A stretch of DNA of 64,000 nucleotides from Fusibacter bizertensis (lineage in GTDB: Bacteria; Bacillota; Clostridia; Peptostreptococcales; Acidaminobacteraceae): contig NZ_JARYZI010000013.1 in the NCBI RefSeq assembly GCF_029914245.1, positions 1-64,000 of the forward strand, written 5' to 3'. The notes below the pieces were generated by a model. It made no database searches. It saw only the letters and a program-made list of their open reading frames with translations, and was not told the origin of the DNA. Position 1 is the stretch's first letter. Every line of letters starts with the position of its first letter. Positions 63,927 through 64,000 of this stretch are shown piece after piece. The position numbers were made by a program, and so were the translations under genes.

Positions 63927-64000
63927 ATGCAAGACTATAAAATATGTGTAACTGGTGGCGCTGGATTTATTGGAAGTCATTTTGTAAAGTTCTTAAGAAA
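63927..64000 (+). CDS. dTDP-glucose 4,6-dehydratase-like SDR (3' partial)
   Basis: Only the first 24 residues are in the window: KICVTGGAGFIGSHFVKFL, the NAD-binding GxxGxxG start of the extended SDR sugar-nucleotide family. Position 11 bp after a WecE-type aminotransferase favours an RfbB-type 4,6-dehydratase. TGGAGG upstream. Confidence 0.75.
   Translation, partial: MQDYKICVTGGAGFIGSHFVKFLR

Noticed and set aside
1-64000. c-di-GMP riboswitch linked to the many GGDEF/EAL genes
   Set aside because: I looked for the GEMM-I core (GGGCAAACC, ACGCAAAGCC) and saw none in the intergenic regions.

Overview
The window reads as a chromosome segment of a low-GC, anaerobic Firmicute of the Clostridia type. 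The signs are AT-rich DNA, strong GGAGG ribosome-binding sites, sigma-A promoters, a T-box leader, an archaeal-type AspRS, YfcC and DUF5058 transporters, CotH/VTC genes and many c-di-GMP proteins. A sulfur or thiosulfate user such as Fusibacter would fit the sulfur genes, but the sequence does not prove the species. There are no rRNA or tRNA genes, no intact insertion sequence and no CRISPR array.

Layout. 0-2.6 kb: a RES-domain protein cut by the window edge, then a PIN nuclease, a toxin or defence-like pair. 2.9-4.6 kb: ECF sigma factor and its membrane anti-sigma. 4.7-8.6 kb: second-messenger operon (GGDEF-EAL, GGDEF, small (p)ppGpp synthetase). 8.6-10.1 kb: an RsgA-type GTPase behind a leader with its own promoter, an 11-codon ORF and tandem terminators. 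10-13.8 kb: HTH regulator and chemoreceptor. 14-22.1 kb: hexitol phosphotransferase cluster (EIICB, MtlR-type activator, EIICBA, PfkB kinase, zinc dehydrogenase, HPr). 22.2-26.4 kb: hypothetical gene, uracil-DNA glycosylase, an AraC-GGDEF fusion and a two-component system. 26.6-32.4 kb: FadR-type regulator, YfcC carrier, DUF5058-like pair, M20 peptidase and SRAP protein. 32.4-34.1 kb: AspRS behind an unusual T-box leader with one Stem I and two antiterminator/terminator modules. 34.2-36.8 kb: receptor-GGDEF-EAL protein. 36.9-41.6 kb: B12-binding protein with a LolDE-type ABC exporter, glutathione peroxidase, a CC-rich mini-protein and Mrp/NBP35. 41.7-47.8 kb: two-component system and a VTC/DUF4956/CotH operon. 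47.9-51.4 kb: MarR regulator, thioredoxin-like protein and SsuABC-type transporter.

51.5-62.6 kb is the most distinctive accessory part. A thioredoxin reductase with a C-terminal thioredoxin-like domain, two half-size YeeE/YedE transporters flanking a TusA protein, a divergent LysR regulator and a second TusA make a thiosulfate/sulfane-sulfur uptake module. A few kb further on come two rhodanese lipoproteins, one carrying four rhodanese domains made by duplication of a two-domain unit. Envelope glycan genes (GT2, ATP-grasp, GT39-like, WecE-type aminotransferase, start of an RfbB-type dehydratase) surround them.

Three copies of one 62-bp perfect palindrome (29-nt arms, 4-nt loop) lie at 43.8, 48.7 and 57.9 kb. 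At three gene ends the palindrome itself supplies the stop codon, and the outermost arm bases change in a compensated way between copies. This repeat, the double T-box leader and the rsgA leader are the strongest candidates for follow-up.
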